A DNA stretch of 64,000 nt, taken from Persicaria tinctoria. Taxonomy: Eukaryota > Streptophyta > Magnoliopsida > Caryophyllales > Polygonaceae. The stretch is from contig JBANSL010000017.1 in assembly GCA_037127255.1 (NCBI GenBank), forward strand, positions 71,734,857-71,798,856, given 5' to 3'. Shown here piece after piece: positions 1 to 10,698 of this stretch. Made by a program: the position numbers and the translations under genes. Numbering within the stretch: position 1 is the first letter of the stretch; every line of letters starts with the position of its first letter. The notes under the pieces are model-generated. The model made no database searches and had not been told where the DNA came from. It worked only from the letters and a program-made list of their open reading frames with translations.

Positions 1-1187
1 GCGTTGGGAGGCCTTCAAAGAGCACTGAGAACGATACCGATCTCACACACCGCATGATAAGATCTACTCATTGCTGCTTGAAGCCCATCTTCATCATACA
101 GTGCTCAAGAAAACCCCATTCTACTCGATCGTATGCCTTGGCCATGTCCAGTTTCAGCGCCATATACCCCGATTTACCTCCTTGCTTTGATTTCATATAG
201 TGGAAGACTTCGAATGCCGCAAGCACATTATCTGTGATTAGTCTTCCAGGCACGAATGCGCTCTGATTAGGAGACACTACCTTCTCCAATACATCTTTTA
301 ACCTGTTAGCAATCACCTTGGACACAATCTTATAAAGCACATTACATAAGCTTATAGGTTTCAAATCCTTCATTCGAGTGGGATCTTTAACCTTAGGTAT
401 AAGCGTTATGAACGTGTAGTTAAGCTCCTCAGAAAACTCACCTCCCTCCAAAATATTGATAACAAACCTACTCACTCCAGGACCAACGATATGCCAATAC
501 CTTTGATAGAAAAGTGTAGGCATACCATCCGGCCCTGGAGATTTTGTGGGGTGCATTGAAAATAAAGCTCTACGTACCTCATCAGCAGTAAAGGGCCGAA
601 GCAGCGCTGAGTTATCCTCCTCCGAAACCCTGTGCTCAATTCCTTGAGTAGCCATTTCCAGCGAGGTCGTTCCCTCAGTACTAAACAGGTTCTGGAAATA
701 CTCCCTCGCCACCCTCACTTTTCCTTCCCTACTCCTCCATTCTAAGCCTCTATCGTCAATCAACCTCCTTATAGCATTTCCCCTTCGCCTACCCGAGGCT
801 TTCGAATGAAAGTAAGTGGTATTTTTGCCCCCCCGTCTTATCTCATTGTCCCGGGCTCGCTGAAACCACATGACCTCCTCCCTCCTTTCCAGTTCCCTCT
901 CCCTCGCTTCTAACTCTTTCCTTCTGCCTCCCATTTTACCGTCCATTCCCCGCTTCTGAATCTCTCTGAGCTCATCTTTCACCTTCTTCAGTTCTTTCTC
1001 CACATGTCTGAAATGGACCTTGTCCCATTCCTTCAACTCCTGTCGGCACCTAGCCACCTTCCCCAACAGCCCCCTCTCGCATCGAGAGCTACCCGGATTC
1101 AGCCAACTATTCTCGATCACACTCTCACAGTTCTCATCACCCATCCACATGACTTCAAAACGGAACGGTTTAGGCCCTTTTCAATAG
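1..1187 (-). pseudogene. 5'-truncated LINE (non-LTR retrotransposon), reverse transcriptase part
   Basis: Reading the minus strand, an open frame from 1150 to 68 encodes a basic linker region followed by the first half of a plant LINE reverse transcriptase. The hallmarks FITLIPK, KPISLCNVLYKIVSKVIANRL, SAFVPGRLITDN and LDMAKAYDRVEW are all visible. At 68-70 an in-frame TGA stops it, but the same frame continues to base 1 with typical LINE sequence (VDLIMRCV, then SVSFSVLFEG), so the stop is a point mutation and not the gene end. On the 5' side the sequence GPKPFRFEVMW starts just after a stop near 1180, and the expected upstream endonuclease domain is absent, which is normal 5' truncation. 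The 3' end lies outside the window. Not functional. Confidence 0.93.
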
Positions 1188-1549
1188 TTCATTAACCTAT
1201 ACCAAACATAAATTAAAAAATAACCATAAGGGTAAGTAGAATGACAAAAAATAAAGCCTCAAAATGACCCTAGAATATAAATTCAATTTTATTCGAACCT
1301 ATACACCCCAAAAGTTTTCTTTGGTTAGATATTTCGAGGTTATTTGGCTACGTTGTTAGCCACGAATCAAACTTTGTAACACATTTGGAAACTATCCTTA
1401 CAAATATATTGAATTATTACACCCATATTTTTACTCTCGAAATAAATTTAGATCCTATATATATATATACCCTCTAGTATAGCATCAGATATTCAGATGT
1501 ACACTCTAAGAAGTTCATTACTTCATAGGTAAGATCCTCTACCCCTAAA
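1188..1549. other. Intergenic AT-rich sequence, nothing recognised
   Basis: AT-rich DNA with a short TA run near 1460-1468. No coding frame with family features and no clear repeat ends were seen. Confidence 0.5.
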
Positions 1550-2008
1550 CCCTTGTACAAGGTTGTCTCGCACCCCTAGGTATTCTCTACCTACCCACCT
1601 GTGTCGGTTTCAGGTACAGTTATCCCTTTGTTGAAAGTCGTTCGAGGTTTTCCTGGCCTGGGAGTATGGCATGAGTTACTTCAGTGCCGTAGCGCCTGGT
1701 GCTCAAACATTGGCTCAATGCATTTTCTCTACCCCTTCTTACCCTGAAAAAACAGGGTCACCTAACACTCTTGAACTGATAACCATCTTTTGGCTAACCT
1801 AGCCTCCTCCGTCCCTAGGGACCAATAAGGGGTAGTACAAGAATATTTACCTATTGTCCATCAACTACGCCTTTCAGCTTGATCTTAGGCCTTGACTCAT
1901 CATCCGTGGACGAACCTTGCGGAGGAACCTAGGTTTTCATGGCATTGGATTCTCATCAATGTTTTCATTACTCAAGCCGACATTCTCGCTTCCGCTTCGT
2001 CCACCGCG
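1550..2008 (-). pseudogene. Nuclear plastid DNA insertion: decayed fragment of chloroplast 23S rRNA gene
   Basis: Reverse-complemented, this stretch reads as the middle of plastid 23S rRNA. It contains the regions GTGGACGAAGCGGAAGCGAG, CCGCAAGGTTCGTCCACGG, AGGCGTAGTTGATGGACAA, CAGGGTAAGAAGGGGTAGAG and CCGACACAGGTGGGTAGGTA in the correct order. Small indels and many transitions interrupt it, and it is only about 460 bp of a gene near 2.8 kb, so it is a non-functional nuclear insertion. The identification rests on recognised rRNA motifs; the exact ends are uncertain by some tens of bases. A mitochondrial intermediate cannot be excluded. Confidence 0.85.
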
Positions 2009-2383
2009 TCTTGCACCGTGTACAATATATTTCTTTTTTCTTTTTCTTTTTTCCCCTTTCTATCTGATTTTCCCTCTTTTATCCGACTTATGTCAAATAT
2101 TAAAAATCGTTTCATTTTTCGACACATTTTTATTACTTTTATTAAAATTTAAAAACTTTATAAAATATTTTTTTTTAAAATAGTTTTATACTTAATACTA
2201 ATAAATATCTTTTTCCCCTCTCATTTTTTCTCCTAGATTACAGCAATCCAAACCTCCCTTAGATCCACCACCTCTACTGATCAAACTTGCTTTTGTATTA
2301 TGAAGACTTTATTCCATTTGAAATCTTGTGCACGTAGCTTAATTAAGAATATTTGATATTTAAGAGAAAAAAAACACCTTAAT
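2009..2383. other. Intergenic, low-complexity AT/CT-rich
   Basis: CT-rich then AT-rich sequence. Bases about 2090-2210 resemble half of a Stowaway-like MITE, with a stretch like those at 16434 and 31400, but no paired ends could be found. Confidence 0.4.
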
Positions 2384-2581
2384 TGTTGTGATGTGTGGAT
2401 GATTGTCCCACATCGAAAAACACGGAACCCCGAACCTTGCATATAAGTCAGTGGGCCACTTCTCCTATTGCCAATTGGTTTTAGGATGGAACCCCACCGG
2501 CCTTGTGTGCTCGGCTTGGGTGCGCATGATGCGCTTGGACGTGTGGACCCCCCACGTTATATGGTCCGCCGGAATTTATCA
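2384..2581 (+). repeat. Left LTR of the TRIM element
   Basis: 198-bp LTR, TG...CA. It contains TGTCCCACATCG and a CATATAAG stretch that may be the promoter. It is longer than the right LTR because that copy has lost segments. Confidence 0.9.
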
Positions 2582-2593
2582 TGGTATCAGAGC
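2582..2593 (+). promoter_or_regulatory. tRNA-Met(i) primer-binding site of the TRIM element
   Basis: TGGTATCAGAGC directly adjoins the LTR end. This is the classic plant LTR-retrotransposon primer site. Confidence 0.9.
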
Positions 2594-2681
2594 GGTGCGG
2601 TTCGGGACCCCCTGGTCTACTACTGGTCTAGCCGACCTTAAGGCAAGACGTCAAGTGCAACTGACTTATATTGAGGGGGCG

Positions 2682-2846
2682 TGTTGTGATGTGTGGGTGA
2701 TTGTCCCACATCGAAAAACACGGAACTCCGAGCCTTGCATATAAGTCAGTGGACCACTTCTTCTATTGCCAATTGGTTTTAGGATGAAATCCCGCTGACC
2801 TTGGATTCACATGATGCGCTCAGACGTGGCCCGTCGGAATTTATCA
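2682..2846 (+). repeat. Right LTR of the TRIM element
   Basis: 165-bp LTR. It aligns to the left LTR except for deletions in its second half, around the run GACCTTGGATTCACATGATG. Confidence 0.9.
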
Positions 2847-3383
2847 TTAATTAAGGTTGCACTTGGTAGTGATTAGGGACCATATGCATAAAAAGCACAA
2901 GAGGAGAAAAAAATCAAAGTTGCATCGGGTTGAATTCATTTATACATCGATCTTCTTCTCTTACATCACTTACCATTTACGTAATGCTTAGTGTAGCTTT
3001 TTAATTATCAACCATGAAATTGCTATGAAATTTCCTTCAAGTTGAGAGATTTCTCAATATATATCATCCACTCTGCCTTTTTATCTCTTTCATGGTTATG
3101 ATATACTCCAAAAGATAAAACATTAGACACGATTAATCTATTTGACCCTTAACACACGCTTTTAAATGGGTCCTATAATCAGAAATTAAAATTCGGGTAG
3201 ATCGTCGTATAATTTTTTATTAACAAAATCCTTAATTTAATAAATAAAAATATTTTTTTATTAATTTTCCTTAATTTTTTTACCTATTATTATAATTTTA
3301 TAAAAATAAGACGGATTAGAGCTGATTCCAGTCGGCCAGCCTGTACCTGAGTCCGTTTGTAGGAAAGTATCTGTTTTTTTATA

Positions 3384-3618
3384 CTACCTCCGATCCAAAA
3401 AGGATGTCGTTTGACTTTTTAGCACGTATTTTAAGGAACTAAAAACTATATAAAATATCAACTTTTTTAAAATTATTTTTTTACAACTTAATATTTTTTG
3501 GTAATAAGTATTAGATTATAAAAAAATAATAATAAAAAAGTTAATATATTATATAGTTTTTAGCTCCTTAAAATACGTGTTAAAAAGTCAAACGACATTC
3601 TTTTTGGATCGGAGGGAG
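3384..3618. mobile_element. Stowaway-like (Tc1/mariner) MITE
   Basis: A 235-bp palindromic element. The left end CTACCTCCGATCCAAAAAGG and the reverse complement of the right end CTCCCTCCGATCCAAAAAGA stay similar for roughly 70 bp. TA flanks both sides (3382-3383 and 3619-3620), the Tc1/mariner target site. There is no coding capacity. Partial relatives occur at about 16434-16560, 19117-19300, 31384-31600 and 55752-55931. Confidence 0.88.
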
Positions 3619-4383
3619 TATAACTTTTTACACCAAACAAGGCTTTGTGGTTTATGTACGTCATGCCAATGTTAACAAATGACGATGACTAATTTGAGTT
3701 TAATTAGGTGTATAAAGTACGAACGTATAATTATAATAGACCTCGATCTAGACTCTTGTCAAGGTCTATAAACATTATTTAGGTTTTTCCACCTCCAAGG
3801 ATTTTTTTTTATACAATTAAGAATTTGGACGAGGATAGTCTCTGCTAGACCACCATCTAAGAATATCCTTACGGATGAGAATATAGAAATGTCTATCTAG
3901 CTGAGTATCTACCTCCAAGGAATGAAACCGAGGAAACTCACACTTTCCATTTTATTTATTACGAGTAATAAAACAAAATACTTGGTTAGTGGAAATATTC
4001 ACATAATGAATTTATTGATTCTTATTCATATGATATATATTTTTTTGTTAAATGCATAATCATAGCATCGATTTTTCAAGATAGTAAATTTCATTTTCCA
4101 TCCCTTATTTCCGATGTTCTTAACGAATTTCACCATCTTATATTTCTTATCGATTCTGACTTGCGAGGCTGGTTTCATAACAAAATCTATATGTTTAAAA
4201 TTCGATCGATGTCATGGATATCCGTGTGGTTTTAACCTTGCATATAGTAACCCCATTTCATATTACTATTACAAGCTTAACCATCATATTATATGGATGG
4301 ATTATGTGAATGAAAGGAGTTGAATATCTGAAAGGATACAAATGTACGTATCACACATTAATTGAAAATATGTAAAATATATT
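3619..4383. other. Intergenic, no gene seen
   Basis: AT-rich DNA. The open frame at 4114-4323 has no family features and no splice context and is not supported as a gene. Confidence 0.45.
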
Positions 4384-4555
4384 CAAGCCTCGTATATAAG
4401 TCGGTAGACTACTCATCATATTATCAATGCTTAATTGATTTTAGGATAAAACATACTCCATTAATTAGTCTTATGTTTTCGACTTAGTTAATGCATGACG
4501 TGCTCAGATTTGTAGATCCCCGCTTCTTATGGCCCACCAAAGTGACTTTGTGTGT
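4384..4555 (+). repeat. Degenerate LTR fragment related to the TRIM LTR
   Basis: The order of motifs CTCGTATATAAGTC, AATTGATTTTAGGAT, GCATGACGTGCTCAGA and TGTAGATCCCC parallels the TRIM LTR at 2384. It is strongly diverged, and no paired LTR or target duplication is visible. Confidence 0.6.
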
Positions 4556-4729
4556 TGTTCAATTTTAAAATTAAGTGTTTTTTTCTATATTTTTTTAAAT
4601 ATATCCCTTAAAAATATATCATATTTATACATGCATGTTAGTTCCATATGTTAATTAAAGCTTTAATTCCATGCATGGATATTTTTTGTAAAGGGAAATG
4701 AGATATCACCTGCCACGACTAATTACATA

Positions 4730-4850
4730 TAGAATGATGAAGTTCGTTTAAAAATTGGATTCGGATCGACTCGATCTCGTTTATTAAACGAAACAAATTT
4801 GAATATGTCAAGTTCGGCTCATTCGTCTCGAATAACATCCCTAATATGAA
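4730..4850. repeat. Fragment of a dispersed TTCGGCTC/GCTCGA-rich repeat
   Basis: Contains CTCGTTTATTAAACGA and AAGTTCGGCTCATTCG, similar in style to the sequence around 26410-26660. Only a fragment, and the class is unknown. Confidence 0.35.
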
Positions 4851-5050
4851 GGTTAGAAGTTAGAACACGACCCACTTCATAATTTGCTTTTCGGATTCTC
4901 TATCCTATGTCTTAGGGCATAGAATAATATGTCAAATTTAGAAATATTTTCTCTAGATATACCCGATTTCGCCATTTTTAAAATAGATTATGGGTTCACG
5001 TAATTGCTTTTAGTACCGGGTTTTCTTTCTCCAGAAAGTATATATTTTTA

Positions 5051-5231
5051 CGGTTTTTCTATCATATACCATCAGGATAAGACTTTAAATTGGGAAAGAT
5101 TCTCTAAAAAAAGACAAGCGACCCTAATAATTTAATTTTAAAAAAAAAAGCTAAACTGATTAAATTTTTTTTAAAAATCCAAATTTAGAGTCTTATCCTA
5201 TGCCCTTGGAGTATAGGATAGAAAAATTGAT
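5051..5231. repeat. Fold-back repeat, copy 1 of a dispersed family (TTTTTCTATC...GATAGAAAAA)
   Basis: The left end GGTTTTTCTATCATATACC and the right end GTATAGGATAGAAAAATTG are imperfect inverted repeats. The internal parts GGATAAGACTTTAAATTGGG and TCTTATCCTATGCCC also pair. The same family recurs at 18427-18605, 19435-19578, 36337-36515 and 62247-62412. It is probably a MITE, but the target duplication is unclear and the superfamily is not assigned. Confidence 0.6.
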
Positions 5232-5642
5232 ATTTTTATCCTGTATATATTATACTCCATGAGATCGGTTTTCCTTATAAGTATATATTTTCTCCACATT
5301 ATCTTTTAGTACTCTTAGGACATATTCAATAGATAAATTGTTTTCCTGTATTATACATGAGATTGGTTTTCCTTATAAAAATAGATTTGATAAATCTAAT
5401 AAGGGGTAAATTATTCTTTCATAATTTTCCAAAATATTCCATATATTGTCGATTTGGCTCCCCTCAAGTACTGTACGGTGAAGTTCAATAAATCCTAACC
5501 ATTTAAAAATGGGTGTGTGGTAAAGATTGCCTCCTCCTGTAGGCCCACTCCCAGCCTAATTAATTTTTTATTTTTTTAAAATTAAAATTTGTGAGGAGAA
5601 AACCAAATTGATGGTACAGTACTGCACCGAACCTATGATTTA

Positions 5643-6589
5643 GGCTTCGTTTGGATGTTTAATATTTTAATTATAATGTCTCATTATATATTATAAAAAG
5701 ATGTATTTATAAATGTTGTTTGGGATGAAAAAGATAAAACAAATTTTATGCCTTTTTATCTCCTTGAACATTCTAGACCATGTGATGAACAGAGGAAAAA
5801 TAGAGTAACCAGATCTGGGAGAAGCAAAGGAGGATTCCGTTGCTAATGTCGTCGATCGAAAGGTCACTGGCTCACCGTTCTTCCCTTCCCTGTTCACCTT
5901 CTTTTTTCGGATCTGAGCTGAGAGAGAGGAAGGGGTGTCATGACGGTTCACCTTCGATACCACGATCCCGACTACCCTGCCGGCAACGGCTGCTGGCCTG
6001 CTGCCACAAACAACACCAGTAACCAACCCCGACAACTTCCGCTTGACTTCTTCTCATCGGCTCCCATTTCCGCGCACACAAAGAGTCGGAGATTTCAGAT
6101 ACGAGGCTCAGAGTGTTAGCAGCGATAATGTGGATTAGAAAGATCTGGTGAGGATTGAGGACTGAAAGAACACGATAATGTCGGTTGGAGGGAGGATCTC
6201 TCATATACTTCTTTGCCGCTTCTGTTTCAATTAATTTTCCCTTCCCCTTCTATTTCAATTAGTCAAAGCCTTAAGCCTAAATTAATTTTCCCCATTTCCT
6301 GTATTTGATTCACGAAGCTTAGATGTCATTGAAATTGAATTCCTTACTTTTGTTTTGATTTGAATGGACAATTGTGATGGTGATGGTAGATGGAACACAG
6401 GGGCAGATTACAGGAAGATTTGGAGAGGATGATTGAGGGGAAGGGGAAGATGAAAAGTAATTTTTTTTAATTAATTTTCTTTAAATTTACTTATGATAAA
6501 TAATCACTTCTCATTTTAATAATGCAGTTAGAAAAATAAACATCAATAATGCATAATGTCATTATAATTACGGCTATCCAAACGAAGCC
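5643..6589. mobile_element. Non-autonomous PIF/Harbinger-like element
   Basis: The terminal inverted repeat GGCTTCGTTTGGAT is at the left and its complement ATCCAAACGAAGCC at the right. TTA on both sides (5640-5642, 6590-6592) is the 3-bp target duplication typical of PIF/Harbinger. The 947-bp interior encodes no transposase. Open frames in it (5691-6204, minus strand) show no known domain. The middle (about 5830-6220) is clearly less AT-rich than the ends and might be captured genomic sequence, but this is only a composition impression. Confidence 0.82.
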
Positions 6590-6592
6590 TTA

Positions 6593-7409
6593 ACTTCTTG
6601 TCATGTTGTAGGATATAGTAGGTTGAAGACCTTAACCAGGTGATTTGTCGTCTACTCAGCCTCCCAAAGATGATAAAGATCAAGTGACAAACTAATTAAA
6701 TTAAATTTATTATATATAAAAATCAGCTTGATCGACCTTTGAATTCTACACTCACTTAATTAACTTTGAAGCCTTCTCCATCTTTATCATTTTAGAAAAA
6801 ACTATTTCTTACGAGTTACGAATTAAAAAAAAAAAAAAACTATTTCTACCATTTGGGTCAAATAATATACTTTCTAACACGTATAATCATTATCATTTTA
6901 TCAATTTCATATATATTTTTTTGGTTTAAAAGGATAGACGTGCACTTATAATGCGCTTTATTAAATTTGAAAAAAAATGCTACAGCATGTCGGGGATAGT
7001 CCGACCCCTAATATCATTCTGCAGAAAAACTAAAGCACCATCTGACGGATCACACAGTACAAAAAGAAACCTATATCATAAGTGAAAACTAGACTAACAA
7101 GGTGATCCGTAGTGCTATTAACTTCGCAAAACACATGTTAAAACTGAATTTCCCAATCTCTTTCCATAAAGCCTTGACATTTACTGACAAGGCTGGTAAA
7201 CGGATGACACCTAGGAGAGTAACTGCATTACGTTCATTGAGGGAAAGAGTTATATGTCGGTTCGAAGCCCGAAATGTCCGCTCTTTATTAATTACCTATT
7301 CAAGGAAAGAGTTATATGATACTTTTTACTACTCTATATCTTGCTAAAAGAAGTTATTATTTTTCCTCATGGTTTACTACAAAAAAAAAACGACGTATAT
7401 ATAATGTAA
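6593..7409. other. Intergenic, no gene recognised
   Basis: AT-rich DNA with a moderately GC-richer part at 6985-7300. A 15-base direct repeat GGAAAGAGTTATATG occurs near 7243 and 7305, but no inserted element between the copies could be named. Confidence 0.4.
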
Positions 7410-7585
7410 TGTAGAAAACGATTTGATCCTAGATGCTAACACAGAAGCGAGATCGAAAGTAAACATGCAAAGCGGAAGCGAAATAACACACAGATTGATG
7501 ATGCAGTTCGGTTTTCCTACTCTGCGGAGCCTCAAGAGGGAGAGACTCAAACCCTATAATCCACTAAGTATGAACGAGTTACAGA

Positions 7586-8558
7586 CTATGTAGCACGGAA
7601 ACGGAAACGGACACAGGACATGGACACGGGAAGACACGGGGAAACGGCAATTTCAAAAAACATAGGACACGGACACGACAAAGATATATGATATATATAT
7701 ATATATATATCATTTTAAAGGTCTTGCAAAGATGTATAAATTTATACTAATAAGAGCCACCTAGATGTACCAATGAGATATAAATAAATAATTGTATAAC
7801 ATTTCAAATCAAAATATATACAAATAAACATTGCTAAGTCTCAAAATAAATCAAAGTAAGAGGAGGTGGTCCACCATCATGTCTTGTTACCCCCCTCCCG
7901 CTGTTCTGCCAACTATATCAAGTTATCAACATAATCCCAAAGTGGTCCACTCCACCTCCACGTTCTATTTCGAAGAAACACCCCCTCTGCTACATTCATT
8001 AGTTTGTGAGCCTGAACCATCATCAATTTCTAGATCCTACACCTAAATCTCATATAAATTGAAAGCAAACATCACTCAATCAAAGTAACCCTAAATCTGA
8101 AAATAAATCAAGGTATAGAGAGTGAGTGAGATAGGGAGAGAAGAGTTGAAGGAAGATTGACAGGAACGACACTCGTTTGTGTTTAGAAAGCCCGACGATC
8201 GACGATGGCTGGTGCAGATCGAAGAACGACGGTGGCTAGTGTAAGACAGCGCTCGACGGTGGCTAGTGCAAAAGGACGCTCAAGAAGAAAAGGGCAAAGG
8301 TTGATAGCCGGGTTTGCTTTTTTCTTTTTTCTTTTAATTATGAACCGGGTTTTTTTTAATTCCAAACCGTGTCCATTATTTGTGAACAGTGTCCAAGGCG
8401 TTTCCATCGCATTTCCATACGTGTCCGAAGTTTGACCGTTTCTTGACCGTTTCTTGACCGTGTCTTGACCGTGTCCAGGCGTTTCCGAGGTGTTTCGTGT
8501 CGTGTCCGTGTTTCCGACACGACACTGTGCCCTACATAGGCGTTTCCGTGCTACATAG
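7586..8558. mobile_element. Non-autonomous hAT-like element inside the copia 3' LTR
   Basis: A perfect 18-bp inverted terminal repeat, CTATGTAGCACGGAAACG, is present at both ends. The 8-bp target duplication GTTACAGA is at 7578-7585 and 8559-8566. The sister LTR at 15440 shows the empty site with a single GTTACAAA. Subterminal regions are packed with GGACACGG/AAACGG-type short repeats, a feature of hAT ends where transposase binds. There is a short TA run near 7690-7711. The interior carries no transposase. Assignment to hAT rests on the 8-bp duplication. Confidence 0.9.
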
Positions 8559-9196
8559 GTTACAGATCATGGATACAAGTAGTGACGAGCTCAAGGTAAC
8601 AGATCTAGGTCAAGCAACTCAAAAAACACGGACAGACAAGGAGAGAATACAGAAGAGGAACAGATACTCCCTTCACTTCGAAGAAGATCGAAGCCGGATG
8701 AGAGTAGATGAAGACGACGCTAAGGCGGTTGGGAAACCAGGCCGGAAGCTCGTCTTCTTCCTCTTCAGCGTGAGATCTCCGTCGGCGGCGCTTGGGAACC
8801 TAGGGTTTCACCTCTTCTCTCTCTCTTTCTCTTTACAGATGGAAGAACAGTGAATGAGCTCGCAAGTAGAGTTTCGGAGAAAGAGGCCTCTTATAGGGAG
8901 CGTCTTTAGGCAAAACACAGCGTTTGGAACAAACCCAGCAAAGTGTCGTTGGAAGCTCTTCAGAGTTGGGGCTAAGAGAAGTGGGTTGGGCTTCAATTGG
9001 ACTGGGCCGACATATAAGATGAACCAAGTTCATCTTTTATATCAATCCAACACATCAGTTATAGAAGGACTCCAACCAAGCTCACCAAGTGCCACTGGCT
9101 AGCTCAATCGAGCCACCCTTGGTCCAATGCCTTGAGCCACCTGTGACCTAGTCCTAAACCTTGAGCTTCTAGCCATTACAAGCATACACATAATAC

Positions 9197-10559
9197 CACT
9201 AGTACAAATGTGTAGATTAATAGCGGAAGTTTGAAAGCATTTATTAAAAAGCGTTGTTAATTAAAAGGAAGCACAACGCTTTTATGAAATAACCGATATT
9301 TTACTTTTTTCCATTGATATAACATCGATTTTATTAAAAAGCGCTCTTAATTGAAGGGAAGCATAGCGTTTTTTAAAATAAAGCAATGTTATTGATAATT
9401 AAATTTATTAAAAAATTAATACTAATAAAATATTGAAGCCAATCTTTTAAAAAAACCCTAAAAGCTAAACGCTTGTTTGGAAAATAAAAACCTAACAGGC
9501 TAACGCCTTCTCCAGTACAATATCTCCTCCTCAATCGGCTGATTCCAACCCTTTCTCCAGTTCTCCGGCCGGTGTACCAACGAGCCAATCTAATTCCAAC
9601 GCCACCCAGCAGATCCACCTTCAATACCTTCCACCGTCTCCTCCTCGACTACTCCTTCCAGCCGCGCCGACGCCACCTGCACCTACCACCGCCTACAGTA
9701 TCCTCGCTCTTCCTTCCATCTGCGTTGGAGCCAACAATGGCATCTTCCTCTGCCAGATCGCCAGCACCTTCCTCCTCCTCCTCCTCATTCCGTCTGCGCC
9801 GCCTCCTCCGCCAGATTCCTCGGCCCCTCCTCCTCCTCGGAGCCAGAAACGGTGCCAGCACCTTCAATTCGGCCGCCTCCTTCTCCAGATCTCTCCTCCT
9901 CCTCTTTCCATCCCCTCCGACGTCAACAACACCCTCCTCCGCCAGATCGCTAGATCTACGCCGCTGCCTCGGCTCCTCCTTCCATCCTCCTCGACTTCTC
10001 CTCCTTCAACAACACCAGATCTACAAGTTCCATTCAACACATCTTATTTTTTATTTTCTAGGGTTTGTTCAATAGGTAAACTGTTTTTTTTTTTACAATT
10101 CTTATTTGTTGTGCAATTTCTTCCGTTTCAATTTTTTTATATAAGTTAATGTACTACTGTGTAATCTTCATTGAATGATATATAGCCTTTGATGTTTTCT
10201 TTAGTTTGATGTTTGGTTTAATTGAGTTTATGAGTACCCATATCATGTTTGGTTTAATTGAGTTTATGAGTACCCAGATCAAAGTGTTATTAGATATGGT
10301 TGTTATAGGTAGAAGTGGTGGATTGCAGTACCGCAATCGGTCGTGTATCCGTAGGATTGATTTTTATTTTCTTTTTTATATATATAAAATTTAAATTAGA
10401 CAGCGTTTGTTTCAAAAAAATCGCTATACTTGTATTTTTAAACAGCGCTTTTTAAATATCGCTTTCAATAGTGTTGCCAGTGCTTCAGTTAACAGCGCTT
10501 TGAAAACCGCTATCCTTCCCAATAAAAAACCGCTCTTAATTAGCTTTTTTGTACTAGTG
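9197..10559. mobile_element. Non-autonomous CACTA (En/Spm) element inside the copia 3' LTR
   Basis: Ends are CACTAGTACAAA at the left and its complement TTTGTACTAGTG at the right. The 3-bp target duplication TAC is at 9194-9196 and 10560-10562, and the sister LTR has TAC once. Subterminal repeats typical of CACTA elements are present, with AAAGCG/AGCGCT motifs at about 9250-9375 and 10430-10535. The interior includes a CTCCTC-rich stretch (9600-10020) whose Pro/Ser/Leu-rich frames look like low-complexity translation. A tandem 38-bp duplication lies at about 10205-10280. No transposase is present. Confidence 0.93.
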
Positions 10560-10698
10560 TACTTATACATACATCTGGATTATAGACATTACAATTTGCC
10601 CTCCTGATCCAGCCACTATGTATTACAACTCGTTCATTTAAATAGGGATCTGGGTTCATGTCTTCAATCCGTCCATCCTCGGCTCATGTACCTGCAAG

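Larger units (their letters stand above)
2384..2846 (+). mobile_element. Complete TRIM (terminal-repeat retrotransposon in miniature)
   Basis: Two direct terminal repeats, both starting TGTTGTGATGTGTG and ending ATTTATCA, enclose only 100 bp. The 5-bp sequence TTAAT lies directly before the left repeat (2379-2383) and directly after the right one (2847-2851), a target duplication. Immediately after the left LTR is TGGTATCAGAGC (2582-2593), the initiator-methionine tRNA primer-binding site. Just before the right LTR is a purine run, GAGGGGGCG, fitting a polypurine tract. There is no coding capacity. All this matches the TRIM class, which must be mobilised by an autonomous LTR retrotransposon. 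Confidence 0.93.
7410..10593 (-). repeat. 3' LTR of the copia element, interrupted twice
   Basis: It starts TGTAGAAAACG and ends GACATTACA on the + strand. LTR sequence occupies 7410-7585, 8567-9196 and 10563-10593 once the inserted elements and one copy of each target duplication are removed. The adjoining AGGAGGGCAAAT on the minus strand is the likely polypurine tract. Confidence 0.93.

Noticed and set aside
5691..6204. Minus-strand frames inside the PIF-like element
   Set aside because: No transposase or other domain, and no start or splice context.
7235..7325. Direct repeat GGAAAGAGTTATATG as a target duplication
   Set aside because: Only about 45 bp lies between the copies and nothing there resembles an element; it may be a small local duplication.
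9572..10075. 167-codon Pro/Ser/Leu-rich open frame
   Set aside because: It lies inside the CACTA element in a CTCCTC-rich stretch. The composition is low complexity, there is no domain, and an antisense Arg/Glu-rich frame exists as well.
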